64,000 nucleotides of DNA from JAKRSE01 sp943369295. GTDB lineage: Bacteria > Armatimonadota > Fimbriimonadia > Fimbriimonadales > Fimbriimonadaceae. Shown piece by piece: positions 8,737 to 18,382 of this stretch. Both the position numbers and the translations under genes were made by a program. The stretch lies in assembly GCA_943369295.1 (NCBI GenBank), contig CALRMU020000006.1, positions 66,645 through 130,644 of the forward strand. The letters run 5' to 3'. Below the pieces are notes generated by a model. That model saw only the letters and a program-made list of their open reading frames with translations, ran no database searches and was not told where the DNA came from. How positions within the stretch are numbered: position 1 is the first letter of the stretch; every line of letters starts with the position of its first letter.

Positions 8737-10558
8737 AACTGCCGCTCTTTGGTCCGCGATAGTCGGATTTCTTCTTCTGCTCGGCCCGCTTTTCATGCGG
8801 CACAAAGCAGAAGCCGCCAACAAGGCGGTTGGTTTGGCAGTCGAGGCCCAGACAGTACAAGACCTCGCCTCGCTTAGTGGTGTCACCTTTAAAGAAGCGG
8901 CTGAGGCCCTTAAGCTTCAAGGCTTGATCGGGGTCGCCTTCAGCGAAGAAACCGTCGCTGAACTCCAAGCGAAAGGGGCTCTCACTCTCACTACTGATGT
9001 CGACGGAGTGACCGTCACAGGCAATGAGATTGAACTCAACCGAGTTCTTGAATTTTCCAAAGGGCGTCTGCCTGGCTTAGAAAGACAGATTACAGCTCCA
9101 GAACTGAGGTTCGAAGGCAGCCCTGATCTTCTTCGGAGCCTCTCCTTGGGACTCAACCCCAAGGCAGTTCAGCAGGCGAAAGAAGTTGGGCTGGAAATCA
9201 TCGCCCGTCACTCAAACGGCCAGGGTATGGGTAAAGAAGCTATCGAAAAGATGCTTCAATCCTCCAAATCCTACGGATCTAACTGGATTCTTCCCAGTGG
9301 CGACCAAGTTCTTGGCCGACGAGTCGCCCAGAACGATTTCATCCAAGTGATGAAGGATCTTCAGCTCAATTACCTCACTCCAGAATTCGCAAAGATGGGT
9401 GGAGATGCGGCGGTTAGAGATAAGGTTCCTGGCCAAACTTTAAGGCTCCATTCAATTCAGCAGGCCGAAGGCGACCGACTGACCGATGCCGCTGTGATTG
9501 AGCGGTATGTCAAGGCGGCAAGAGAAAGAGGCATCCGATGGCTTCTGGTTCGACCGATCTCTGTTGGAGGAGATGATCCTCTCCAGAATCTAGAGGATCT
9601 GCTGCTCAAGATCAATAAGGGTCTTCAGCACGAGGGCCACACCGTTGCGGTTCCCAGGCCTTTCACTGCTCCCCAGCCCTTTATCATTCCCATCTTTGTC
9701 GCCTACCTGGCCCTGGCACCCTTTTTCTTCTGGGTTCTGACTTCTGGACTTGGCGGTGTCAAGCTTCCTGGAGGACAGGCCATCCCAGGCTTGATCGTCC
9801 TGATCGCAGTGGCGGCATCTCTCACCGAAGGCACACGGCACTATGCGGCCCTTATTGCCGCTGTCCTCTGCCCCATGGCCTCGCTCCTGTGGACTCTAGA
9901 TCAGACGGAGGTCAAGCCCTGGCGTGATTTCATCATCATGTCCGCCTTCGCTCTGCTTGGGGGCTTGATCGTCGCGGCGAGCCTGACCGGGATTCCCTGG
10001 ATGCTGCAGAACGATCAATTCAGTGGCATTAAACTGGCCCATTTCTTCCCGCTTTTCTGGGGAGGCGTCATTGTCGCAAGTCAGGTGGTGGACCTCAAAA
10101 AGGCAGCAGCTTCTCCCATTCTGTACGGTTCAGCTCTCATCGGCATCATCGCCCTCGGAGTGATCTACTTTATGATGGGAAGGACAGGCAACGACAGCCC
10201 GGCCAGCGTCAGCGGTCTAGAACTGCAGTTCCGATCTCTCCTTGATAAGATCCTCTACACTCGTCCCCGAACTAAGGAGTTCATGATCGGGCACCCCCTG
10301 CTCATCACAGGTCTTTTCCTTTGGGCAGCCTCGGTTAAAAAGCCTGCTCTTAAGCCTCTTGGCGGCTTTGCCATCGTCATCGGGATGATAGGTTTGACTT
10401 CAATTGTCAACACACTGTGCCATCTGCACTCCCCGCTTGAACTTAACTTGGCCCGCATCCTCATCGGGTGGGTAATCGGCGGTATCCTTGGATTGATTCT
10501 GGCCTTGGCAGCCCTTAAGCTGACGGCCGGTTTCGGGGAAAGGGGCCAGGGTAAATGA
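8717..10558 (+). CDS. DUF5693 family multi-pass membrane protein
   Basis: 613 residues from a GTG inside the rhomboid 3' end. One N-terminal membrane helix is followed by an extracytoplasmic domain of about 270 residues and then about nine membrane helices. The protein fits the DUF5693 family, whose members are usually encoded next to csaB. The same arrangement is seen here, with a 4-base ATGA overlap into csaB. The function is not known. Its genomic link suggests work on the pyruvylated cell-wall polymer or its precursor at the cytoplasmic membrane. Confidence 0.8.
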   Translation: MNSQTLKTAALWSAIVGFLLLLGPLFMRHKAEAANKAVGLAVEAQTVQDLASLSGVTFKEAAEALKLQGLIGVAFSEETVAELQAKGALTLTTDVDGVTVTGNEIELNRVLEFSKGRLPGLERQITAPELRFEGSPDLLRSLSLGLNPKAVQQAKEVGLEIIARHSNGQGMGKEAIEKMLQSSKSYGSNWILPSGDQVLGRRVAQNDFIQVMKDLQLNYLTPEFAKMGGDAAVRDKVPGQTLRLHSIQQAEGDRLTDAAVIERYVKAARERGIRWLLVRPISVGGDDPLQNLEDLLLKINKGLQHEGHTVAVPRPFTAPQPFIIPIFVAYLALAPFFFWVLTSGLGGVKLPGGQAIPGLIVLIAVAASLTEGTRHYAALIAAVLCPMASLLWTLDQTEVKPWRDFIIMSAFALLGGLIVAASLTGIPWMLQNDQFSGIKLAHFFPLFWGGVIVASQVVDLKKAAASPILYGSALIGIIALGVIYFMMGRTGNDSPASVSGLELQFRSLLDKILYTRPRTKEFMIGHPLLITGLFLWAASVKKPALKPLGGFAIVIGMIGLTSIVNTLCHLHSPLELNLARILIGWVIGGILGLILALAALKLTAGFGERGQGK

Positions 10559-11622
10559 AGTCTAACCTGCTATTGGCAGGCTACTTAGGTTGTGGCAATT
10601 TTGGCGATGACGCCATTCTGCTCGGATTTTTGGAGGGCATTGAGGGACATGGATACAACTTTTCTGTTCTAGCAAGCCAGCCAGAAAAGCTGATGCGAAC
10701 CTACGGCCTTACCAGCGTGGCCAGGTTCGATTCTGGACAGGTTAAAACTGCCATTGCCGAATGCGATGCCTTGGTCTTCCCTGGCGGCAGCGTTTTTCAA
10801 GATGTCTCTTCGGTCAGAAGCGTCATCTACTATTCAGGACTCGTTAGGACAGCAAAAAAAGCCGGCAAAAAAGTGATCATGCTTGGCCAAGGGGTGGGGC
10901 CGCTGAACACCTTTTTCGGCAAGAGATTTGCCCGCAAAGCTTTTGATTCTGCTGATGTATTGATGGTCCGAGACCCTCAATCCGTTCAGACCATTCGCGG
11001 CCTGGGATGCAAAATTAATCCTCGAGTTGCGGCTGATATGGCCTTTCTTCTGCCAGACCCGGCTAAAGATGGTGCTCCTGCCTTCTCTGCCGGCGGCATG
11101 AAGACGGTCGGAATCTCTGTGCGCCCTTACGGCAAGCTGACTAACCAGATCGTTGACACCTTCTCAGATCTTTCTCAGCTTCTCTTCAAAGCTGGCTGGA
11201 TGCCCGTCCTTATGGGCTTGGACGAGAACGAAGATTACGCTCTCATCGAAAAGATCTCCAAAAAAAATGGAGGCAAGGTGCCAGACCTGAAGGGTGTTGG
11301 AGGGCCGGTTCCTCTTCAGGAAAGAATCGCCCGAATGGATGCAGTGATCGCCATGAGACTGCATGCTGGCATTTTGGCTGCCACGGTAGGAGTGCCCCCC
11401 TATATGGTCAGCTACGACCCTAAGGTCAACGCTTTTGCGAACTCTCTGGGCTTGGCAACCCCTCCTTCTATCGAAGGTCTCACAGCTCAAAGGCTGCTTG
11501 ATGGCTTCACCACCTTCATCAAGGACAGGGATCGTATTGCTGATTCACTCGTGCGCCGACGCGAAGACCTGCGATCGCAGGCTCAGGAGAACATCAAAGC
11601 CCTTCATGCGGCCTTGGGTTAG
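10555..11622 (+). CDS. csaB: Polysaccharide pyruvyl transferase CsaB
   Basis: 355 residues. CsaB moves pyruvate from phosphoenolpyruvate onto a cell-wall-associated polysaccharide; the ketal is the ligand for SLH domains of S-layer and outer-membrane proteins. Family wording is strong: GYLGCGNFGDDAILLG at the N-terminus, FPGGSVFQDVSS, GQGVGPL, and AMRLHAGILAATVGVP in the C-terminal half. It overlaps the DUF5693 gene by 4 bases and the barrel gene by 17, so all three are one transcript. No SLH protein is encoded in this window. Confidence 0.95.
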   Translation: MKSNLLLAGYLGCGNFGDDAILLGFLEGIEGHGYNFSVLASQPEKLMRTYGLTSVARFDSGQVKTAIAECDALVFPGGSVFQDVSSVRSVIYYSGLVRTAKKAGKKVIMLGQGVGPLNTFFGKRFARKAFDSADVLMVRDPQSVQTIRGLGCKINPRVAADMAFLLPDPAKDGAPAFSAGGMKTVGISVRPYGKLTNQIVDTFSDLSQLLFKAGWMPVLMGLDENEDYALIEKISKKNGGKVPDLKGVGGPVPLQERIARMDAVIAMRLHAGILAATVGVPPYMVSYDPKVNAFANSLGLATPPSIEGLTAQRLLDGFTTFIKDRDRIADSLVRRREDLRSQAQENIKALHAALG

Positions 11623-14476
11623 CCTCGTCGTTCTGGCCCTGCTCCCTGGTGCTCTGCTGGCTCAGGAAGAGCAGGGCACTCATCTTGATCCTCAGGCTGG
11701 GGGTCAGGTTGGCAGTTCATCTGAGACGAGTCAGACCCAAGCCGATCCAAAGTCGGACCCTCCTAAAAAAGAGGATCCCAAGAAAGAGGATCCCAAGAAA
11801 GAAGATCCCAAAAAGGCTGATCCTCAGAAAAAGGAGGATCCTCGTAAAAAACCGCCCATTCCTCCCCCAATGGCACCTGGCACTAAGCCGGTCGAAGGTA
11901 AAACGCCTGGCCTAAACTCTGCCCCAACTCCAACTCAGCAGGGGGGGATCAACGACCCGAGCCGAAAGAGGGGCAAAACCCTGGTCGATTGGTTTAATGA
12001 CCAGGTACTTCAGAGAATCACTGCTACCGGTTCACGTCGGCTCCGTTACCAGGTCAACACAGTTGATGGCGATGCTGAAGCCTTTAACCTTCAGACCTCC
12101 TACGGTCTAGGCGCGAAGCGGTGGGTAGATGTCGGCAACATTTCTCTTCAGGGGCAGAAGGTTCTAGGCGTCTTCAACTTCAACGCCACGATTCAAGACA
12201 GCCGATTCCGCGACCCCCAAGAGCAGAAGTTCAGTCTGGACTACAAGACTGGCCCCGTGACCCTTAACCTGGGCGATATTCAGGGGCGGCTGCTTAACAC
12301 CAACCAGTTCGCCACCTTTAACAAATCCCTGCGCGGAGGATCAATCTCCTACGCTAAAGATGGCCTTGAAGCAAGGTTTCTTCAGACTGAAGTGAGGGGT
12401 GAGGCGAGAACCGTCTCGATCGCTGGCGCCAACACCAGCGGACCCTACTATCTTCAGTCCAGCCAGATCATCCGAGGTTCAGAAAGCATCCAGGTCGATG
12501 GTGTCCAGCAGGAATTCGGACGCGACTACACCATCGATTACGATCTAGGAGCCATCAGCTTCGTTAACCGGTCGACCGCCGAAGGAAAGGTCATCTCTCC
12601 CACTTCGGTCATCGTCGCCACCTACGAGACTTTGGGAATCTCTGGCATCAGAGGCAGGCTGCTCGGCGGCTCGGCTGGCTATGCCATGGGGAATCTTGGC
12701 CGGATCAGCGCCACCTATCTCACCCAGAAATCAGGCGGAGACAATCGACTCTCCACCCGTCTCGAGTCTTTCCAGGGGTTTGGCGCTCCCGGTACGCCCT
12801 ACGTTCTACAGTTCACGCCCTTGGCTGGCAGCCCCTTCACCGTCCGTATCGATGGAGCCCTGCAGGTTGAAGGGGTGGATTACACGATCGATCCGGGCAA
12901 TCGGGCGATCTTCTATTTCACTCGCTTTGTCCCTTCCACCTCAAACGTGGACGTTCTTTACACACCCGCTCCGACAACGACAGTCAACGGGGACCGCGAA
13001 GTGGTCGGCCTTGACTACAGCCTTCCTTTAGGAAAGGGGGGCAGCCTCAGCATCGACTGGGCAAGGGGCAGACTGACCAACACTCCGACCCCTTCTTCTG
13101 GCGACGCCAAGGGTGTTGAGGTCCGCTACAACGCTGGCAGGGGAAGCGTTTTTTCGTCACTTCGTGATGTGCCATCAAGCTTCGTCGGAATTGAAAGCAT
13201 TGGCTTCAATCGCGCCGAAAAGACTGGCGATCTGAGACTCGAATACCGACCCCTCAAGGGATGGGTGACTGGTGTCAGCCATAGAACCAGCTCCATCACT
13301 CAGTTCACGACTGGAGCCGGTGGCAGGGTGAATGAAGTCGATAACAGGTTCATTCTCACCCAGGCAGTCGCAAGATTCCAGCCGACTCTTCCCGGCTCGA
13401 GTCCCCTGGAATTCAGCCAAACCCGGACGATCAGCCGGGCCGCGGCGGGCGAAACTGCCTCGGACACCACTGCCCTCAGCACAGCCCGACGCTTCGGCCG
13501 TCTTACCACTCGCCTGGAGCTTTCTTATCTCTCGGCCAAGGCGCCAGACCCCGCGGCAGTGGGAACCCGCCAGACCCTGACCCGTCAAGGGGTAGAGCTT
13601 CGATCCAGCTATGATGCGGGCGAAACCTTAAACGCAAGCTTGAGTGCTTCGGTAAGCAGACTGGCCCTTAAAGGTGAGCAGGGCACAGGCCGAGACCTTC
13701 AGGCAACCCTTGCTTGGCGGCCAAGACAGGATTTCTCTACCAATTTCACCTGGTCAGATTCTGATGCAGGCAAGATCAGCCAGATCTCCGGATTTAGCTC
13801 TGGATATGGCTATGGTTACGACGGAAACTCATTTAGTTCCGGCTCCACTGGCGGATTCATCGGGGGGGCTTCGTCTCAAACGAGAACTGGCCTCAACGCG
13901 AACTGGCGGCCGAATGACAGCCTGTCAGTTGGAGTCGGCGCCTACCTGTCACGCAGTCGAGGCTCCATCACCTCCAACTCAGAAACCAAGTCTGGATTGA
14001 TTGGCGTTGACTGGGACCCCACGGAGTGGCTGAGGGTCAACGGCACCCTTAACATCAGCCAGTCTCGATTCATCGGAGCCACTTCGACTTCGACTGCTTC
14101 TGGCTGGAGCTTTGGCATTGATGGCAGCCCTCCTGGCCGCCTTAGCTTCTCCGCTGGTGCGAATGGGCTCTCAACCGGCGGCAATGCGGGGGCTTTCCAG
14201 CAGGACATTCTGCAGTTCGATGCTTCAGCATCCTGGCGCCTAAGGCAGAGGCACGTCATTTCTGCTCTCTGGTCGGGTGGAGAAACCAAGGGCTATCTGC
14301 CCCAATCCACCGGAGATTTGAGCCTGGTCTACCGGTACCAAATCTGGCAGACCCTGGCTCTCAACACCTCCTACCGCTGGTCCGATGTCTCAAACAGAGA
14401 GGGAGGAAGCGGATCGGGTGCTTATAAAGCTCGCGGCTTCGCGGTCGAACTCGCCTTCAACTTCGGTCGATTTTAG
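11606..14476 (+). CDS. Predicted outer-membrane beta-barrel protein
   Basis: About 956 residues from the ATG at 11606, where a Sec signal peptide begins (MRPWVSLVVLALLPGALLAQ). The frame stays open upstream to 11435, but that part lies in csaB and lacks signal features. After the signal comes a charged spacer of KEDPK repeats, then about 800 residues of alternating amphipathic beta strands rich in Gly, Ser, Thr and aromatic residues. Examples are the periodic RLRYQVNT and GLEARFLQT. The protein ends in a strand with terminal Phe (AVELAFNFGRF), the classic C-terminal signal for BAM insertion. I do not recognise the family. Co-transcription with csaB suggests a role in attaching or building the outer envelope. 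Confidence 0.8.
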   Translation: MRPWVSLVVLALLPGALLAQEEQGTHLDPQAGGQVGSSSETSQTQADPKSDPPKKEDPKKEDPKKEDPKKADPQKKEDPRKKPPIPPPMAPGTKPVEGKTPGLNSAPTPTQQGGINDPSRKRGKTLVDWFNDQVLQRITATGSRRLRYQVNTVDGDAEAFNLQTSYGLGAKRWVDVGNISLQGQKVLGVFNFNATIQDSRFRDPQEQKFSLDYKTGPVTLNLGDIQGRLLNTNQFATFNKSLRGGSISYAKDGLEARFLQTEVRGEARTVSIAGANTSGPYYLQSSQIIRGSESIQVDGVQQEFGRDYTIDYDLGAISFVNRSTAEGKVISPTSVIVATYETLGISGIRGRLLGGSAGYAMGNLGRISATYLTQKSGGDNRLSTRLESFQGFGAPGTPYVLQFTPLAGSPFTVRIDGALQVEGVDYTIDPGNRAIFYFTRFVPSTSNVDVLYTPAPTTTVNGDREVVGLDYSLPLGKGGSLSIDWARGRLTNTPTPSSGDAKGVEVRYNAGRGSVFSSLRDVPSSFVGIESIGFNRAEKTGDLRLEYRPLKGWVTGVSHRTSSITQFTTGAGGRVNEVDNRFILTQAVARFQPTLPGSSPLEFSQTRTISRAAAGETASDTTALSTARRFGRLTTRLELSYLSAKAPDPAAVGTRQTLTRQGVELRSSYDAGETLNASLSASVSRLALKGEQGTGRDLQATLAWRPRQDFSTNFTWSDSDAGKISQISGFSSGYGYGYDGNSFSSGSTGGFIGGASSQTRTGLNANWRPNDSLSVGVGAYLSRSRGSITSNSETKSGLIGVDWDPTEWLRVNGTLNISQSRFIGATSTSTASGWSFGIDGSPPGRLSFSAGANGLSTGGNAGAFQQDILQFDASASWRLRQRHVISALWSGGETKGYLPQSTGDLSLVYRYQIWQTLALNTSYRWSDVSNREGGSGSGAYKARGFAVELAFNFGRF
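11762..11850 (+). repeat. Tandem 15-bp repeat coding for KEDPK units
   Basis: The unit GAGGATCCCAAGAAA occurs at 11771-11785 and 11786-11800, with decayed copies on either side. It encodes a highly charged spacer between the signal peptide and the barrel of the preceding gene entry. Such codon-level repeats can change in number by slippage. Confidence 0.8.
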
Positions 14477-14487
14477 GCTGAGATTCT

Positions 14488-14520
14488 AGGCTGAGAGATT
14501 TCTCTCTCAGCCTCCTTTTT
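14488..14520 (+). terminator. Intrinsic terminator after the csaB-barrel operon
   Basis: Perfect 11-bp stem AGGCTGAGAGA / TCTCTCAGCCT around a 4-nt loop, followed by CC and TTTTT. It lies 11 bases after the barrel stop and overlaps the last codon of the convergent pullulanase gene. Confidence 0.85.
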
Positions 14521-17146
14521 CCTGCCAGAGAAGCGACACGCTTTTGGGGGCAACCGTTACTCGTCCCATAGTCTTTCTCAAGAAGCCATCTTTGGCTCGG
14601 CTTCCTTCCACCGCCACCTGCCAGGTTCCCTCAGGAAGGTCAATTCCTCGGCTGGCCGCATTGTTGTTGAAGATCAGCAGGACTCGATCCCACGAATCGC
14701 CGACCAGGCTTCCTTGGAGCTCGAAGACTGGCATTCCTTCAGCCTTGTCAATTGGCCAGGTTGAGATCACCTTCTTGATTTGATCTTGGGTGCGAAGCCG
14801 GAAAACGGGGTGGCGTCGACGGATGCTGATGAGCTGTTTGGTGTATTCGGCAAGGGACTGATAGCTTTCTGCTCTCGCCCAGTCGAATTGGTTGACCTTG
14901 TCCCCGCTGGCGTAGCTGTTCGGATCCCCGCCTTTCGTCCGTCCGATTTCGACTCCGCCCTCAATGAAGGGCACGCCTTGACTCAAAAGCGTGGCAGCCA
15001 AGCCAATTCGTACCGCACCTGTCTTCCTTCTCTCATCTGCCTCAGGCATCGAAAGACTAATCTTGTCCCAGAGGGTCAGATCGTCGTGAGCGCTGACGTA
15101 GTTGATGGTTTCGCTGGGCTTCTCGGCAAAGGCGCGAGGATGGCCAGCCGGCCCCACATAGCCTCTCACGGCGAGGTCAGCTTCGTTTCTATCCCACTGG
15201 GCTCCCTGCATGAACCCAGGCTGTGGGCTGCGGTTGTCGCCTCGGAAGAAGCCTCTGAATCTGTCGTTGAAGACTGCGATTCCGACACCCCTTTGGGCGT
15301 TCTTCCCAAAATGAGTCGGTCCCCCGCCGGTCCAAGGCTCGCCATAAATCACAGAATCTGGATCGACGGCTCGAATCGCCTTGACCCATTCCGCAACAGA
15401 TTCCGGCTTGTGCATTCCCAAAAGGTCAAACCTAAACCCATCGATCTTGTATTCCTGCACCCAGTAGACCAGTGAATCCTTGACGTACTTTCGGACCATC
15501 CAGCGTTCATCAGCAACGGCGTTGCCGACGCCAGATTCGTTGAGGTTTTGTCCTCTTTCGTTGGTTCTAAAGTAGAAGTGAGGGACGGTCATTTCGAAAT
15601 GAGATCCCTGCCCTTCAGGCGGCCAAGTGTGGTTGTAAACCACATCCATCACCACTCTCATGCCAGATTGATGGACAGACTGGACCATCTGCTTTACTTC
15701 TCGAACGACGCCTAAGGGGTTGTTGGGGTTAACCGCATAGCTCTCTTCAGGAACATTGAAAAGGGTGGTCGCGTAGCCCCAGGTGTAGCCTGTAAATTCA
15801 AAGCTTTGAATTGGCAGCAGGTGCAGATCGGTGACTCCCAACGACTTCAGATAGTCGATTCCGATCGGGTTTCCTGTCGGAGACTTAAGCCCCCTTTGAA
15901 CGAGGCCCAAGTATTTGCCTCTCCATTCCGGCCTGACACGAGATTCAGCTTGGGCGGTGAAGTCTCTGACATGCATTTCATAGATCACGGAATCGGTCAT
16001 GTCGCCGTGACGCACCATCGGTCTGCTTGGCCAGCCCGTTGGATTGGCCGCTGAAAGGTTGGCCACCATGGTGCGCTTGAGGTCAGCGCTTGCAGCTCGG
16101 CCGTTGATGTCGGCAGCTTCGCGAGTTGTGCCGTGGCGCTCAAATCTGAATCGATAAAAGGTTCCGTGAAGGTTCCCAGGCACGCGAGCCTGCCAGACAC
16201 CCTGGGGACCACGTGTCATAGGGACGGACTTTGCCTGGCCACCTGTGGCTGTTTTGTAGAGAAGAACCTGGGCCGAAGTTGTTGTGGGAGACCAGACCTT
16301 AAACGTTGTTCCGCTTGGGCTCCAAACGGCTCCTAAGTCTCCGCCTTTGTAGCGAAAGGCTTCCTGGTCCAAAAAGTCTCTGGGCTCAACCTTTCTGTTC
16401 GGCATCCCCTGGCGGCTGAGGGTGATCTTCTTGGTGACGGCACTAGGGTCAAGTGGTTTGGCTAGAGTCAGCCTGAAGGCAGAAAACTGCTCGGGTCCAC
16501 TCGGCACCATTGGCTTTGAGCCTCCAGGTGGTGGAGCTGGGACTTCAGAGGGGTGTTCCAGCGAGTTGCGGATAGTCTTTGCTTTGAAATCGGCAAGGAA
16601 TCGGACCCTTGTTTGATCTTTGGGAACAACAATGGCCAGATTTGAACCATCCCGAATAAAGCCAGCCCCGTAGTTTTCGCCCCAGCCGCCTCCAACTGCG
16701 ATCTTGTATTCAAATCGACCCTTGGGCAGAGTGACGATGAGTTCGAAAACTCCCTCCCTCACCTCGGTCATCTCACTGGATTCACCGTTGGGGTCCCATT
16801 CTGATCCTCCCAGTTCGTCCTGAAAGCTCCCTGGCAGCACAACTCTGCCTGGCCTTTCTGGCCGAGTCGGGCGCCAAGGTCCTCCTACTGGCTCCACAGC
16901 CGTCACTGAAACTGGCGCCCCTTCAACCGAAAGGCTAAAGCCTTCAGCCGCTGCTTCGCGCGTCATTGGCTCTGGCAGCCAAAGGGTCACTTTATCCGGC
17001 GAATCCAAAAAAGCTGGCGGCAGCGATCCGGACAGTCCAGTCAAGGCAAGGGAAACGAGCAGGCCAAGCATCTTCTGACCTGACCATACGCCTGAAAGTG
17101 ATCGAAAGTACAGCTTTCGGGCCCGCAGCCCCGTGAATAAGCTCAT
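14507..17146 (-). CDS. pulA: Secreted type I pullulanase (GH13 alpha-1,6-glucosidase)
   Basis: 879 residues. A hydrophobic segment at about 26-45 after a basic start suggests export; a second ATG at codon 26 (17071) is an alternative start. Order of domains: N-terminal starch-binding-like modules (about 90-200, ending with the FEYKIAVGGGWGENY segment), an E-set/CBM48 domain (AVWSPSGTTFKVWSPT), then the GH13 barrel. Barrel motifs seen are VVYNHTWP, DGFRFDLLG (nucleophile Asp), IYGEPWTGG (acid/base Glu) and VSAHDDLTLWDK (third Asp). The enzyme opens alpha-1,6 branches in glycogen, starch or pullulan, and fits with the glucan phosphorylase at 49374. Confidence 0.9.
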   Translation of the reverse strand: MSLFTGLRARKLYFRSLSGVWSGQKMLGLLVSLALTGLSGSLPPAFLDSPDKVTLWLPEPMTREAAAEGFSLSVEGAPVSVTAVEPVGGPWRPTRPERPGRVVLPGSFQDELGGSEWDPNGESSEMTEVREGVFELIVTLPKGRFEYKIAVGGGWGENYGAGFIRDGSNLAIVVPKDQTRVRFLADFKAKTIRNSLEHPSEVPAPPPGGSKPMVPSGPEQFSAFRLTLAKPLDPSAVTKKITLSRQGMPNRKVEPRDFLDQEAFRYKGGDLGAVWSPSGTTFKVWSPTTTSAQVLLYKTATGGQAKSVPMTRGPQGVWQARVPGNLHGTFYRFRFERHGTTREAADINGRAASADLKRTMVANLSAANPTGWPSRPMVRHGDMTDSVIYEMHVRDFTAQAESRVRPEWRGKYLGLVQRGLKSPTGNPIGIDYLKSLGVTDLHLLPIQSFEFTGYTWGYATTLFNVPEESYAVNPNNPLGVVREVKQMVQSVHQSGMRVVMDVVYNHTWPPEGQGSHFEMTVPHFYFRTNERGQNLNESGVGNAVADERWMVRKYVKDSLVYWVQEYKIDGFRFDLLGMHKPESVAEWVKAIRAVDPDSVIYGEPWTGGGPTHFGKNAQRGVGIAVFNDRFRGFFRGDNRSPQPGFMQGAQWDRNEADLAVRGYVGPAGHPRAFAEKPSETINYVSAHDDLTLWDKISLSMPEADERRKTGAVRIGLAATLLSQGVPFIEGGVEIGRTKGGDPNSYASGDKVNQFDWARAESYQSLAEYTKQLISIRRRHPVFRLRTQDQIKKVISTWPIDKAEGMPVFELQGSLVGDSWDRVLLIFNNNAASRGIDLPEGTWQVAVEGSRAKDGFLRKTMGRVTVAPKSVSLLWQEKGG

Positions 17147-17326
17147 TCTGAAAGAAAATGGACGAAATTCAGCTTACGTTCAGATTTTCCTGGGAACATG
17201 AATCTGGTCATAACGATCTTGATGTAAGGCGGCGTGCATTGGAGGCTTCCGCAGAGGCTTGGCTCAATTCTTGATGAGTTGATAGGAAGGCAGCTAAATT
17301 GAGTCGAGAAAGTTGGCAAGAACACA

Positions 17327-18382
17327 ATGTTATCAATCAAATTCATAAGTAAGAAAAAGGCGGTTTCCACCTCATTCATCACCCTTGCAGCCATCGCTTT
17401 TACTCTAGCCGTGCCAGGCGGTGTATCCGCGCACTTTTACTCTGCTGCACAGGAAATTTATCCCAGCACTGCTGCCGAGTTTTCATCTAAAGATCAGCGG
17501 GCTCAGCAGGCGCTTCAGCATCACGTCATGTCACTTCTTCGGTCTCTGGGGACAGACAACCCCGACATCGAAGCAGTTCGACAGATCAAGCGGATCAGAT
17601 CCTCTGCTGATGACCTTCTGCAAAGGATTCCAGATCGAAGGCCGTCAGACGTATCAGATGCCGATCGCCCTTTCTTCAACGGCATTCGCAGCCTCCGGAT
17701 TCAGTACGGAGTTCTCACTGACAAGATCGCCTTCTCTTATCCGATTGATGAGCCGGCCAGCATTCTCAATTCCGTTTCGACCCTTGAGTCTTTAACAAAT
17801 CGAGCCACGACCGAAGAGATGACTGCGACCTTTAAGGTTGCCATTCCTCGGCGAGTCAAGGCTTTGGAGGCAAGAATCTTTGCTTACCAAACTCTGGTTA
17901 GCGGAAAAATGGTTTACCGCCCAGAAGTTATTGCCAAGGCTAAGCAGCAGATCAGCGCCACACTTGAGGCAGCGAGTTCATTCTCCAGCGAGATCATCGA
18001 GTCAAACGAACTGCCGCAGGACGTTTACTCTGGTCGAGACAAGGTTCAGATTCAGCAGATCGGCACCAACGCTCTTTTAGAACGCTTTCCCAACAAGCGT
18101 GTGATCGATATTGTCCTGACCGAGAAGGAATGGGAAAGTCAAGTCGCGTGGGAGTGGATTGACCAGTCCTGGCAGATGTCCAGCACCTCACAGCTCAGGG
18201 CAGTCGCCGTGGTTCATGGTGACGGAGAAGATCAGGCCTGGCTAATCCCAATTCTGTTCAGTCGAAATCAGTCCACTCCGGGCGACATTGTCTGCCGTCT
18301 GCCTGAGAAGATGGAAAGGCCAGATCTCTCTGGAATCATTCCTCTTTCTAAGGCGGCGAGGCTAGCTGGCCGTCCTTTGTGA
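17327..18382 (+). CDS. Secreted helical protein of unknown function
   Basis: 351 residues. A long Sec signal peptide (KKK then a hydrophobic run ending near VSA-H, residue 36) leads into a mostly alpha-helical body with no family I recognise. There is no membrane helix after the signal. It is divergent from the pullulanase gene across about 180 bases, and its last 21 bases overlap the 3' end of the broken MFS gene on the other strand. Confidence 0.65.
   Translation: MLSIKFISKKKAVSTSFITLAAIAFTLAVPGGVSAHFYSAAQEIYPSTAAEFSSKDQRAQQALQHHVMSLLRSLGTDNPDIEAVRQIKRIRSSADDLLQRIPDRRPSDVSDADRPFFNGIRSLRIQYGVLTDKIAFSYPIDEPASILNSVSTLESLTNRATTEEMTATFKVAIPRRVKALEARIFAYQTLVSGKMVYRPEVIAKAKQQISATLEAASSFSSEIIESNELPQDVYSGRDKVQIQQIGTNALLERFPNKRVIDIVLTEKEWESQVAWEWIDQSWQMSSTSQLRAVAVVHGDGEDQAWLIPILFSRNQSTPGDIVCRLPEKMERPDLSGIIPLSKAARLAGRPL

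Noticed and set aside
11435..11605. 57-codon N-terminal extension of the barrel gene
   Set aside because: Lies in csaB, and the signal peptide begins at the internal ATG 11606.
14507..14520. Terminator for the pullulanase gene on the minus strand
   Set aside because: The stem at 14488-14513 has no T-run on the minus side; kept only as plus-strand terminator.
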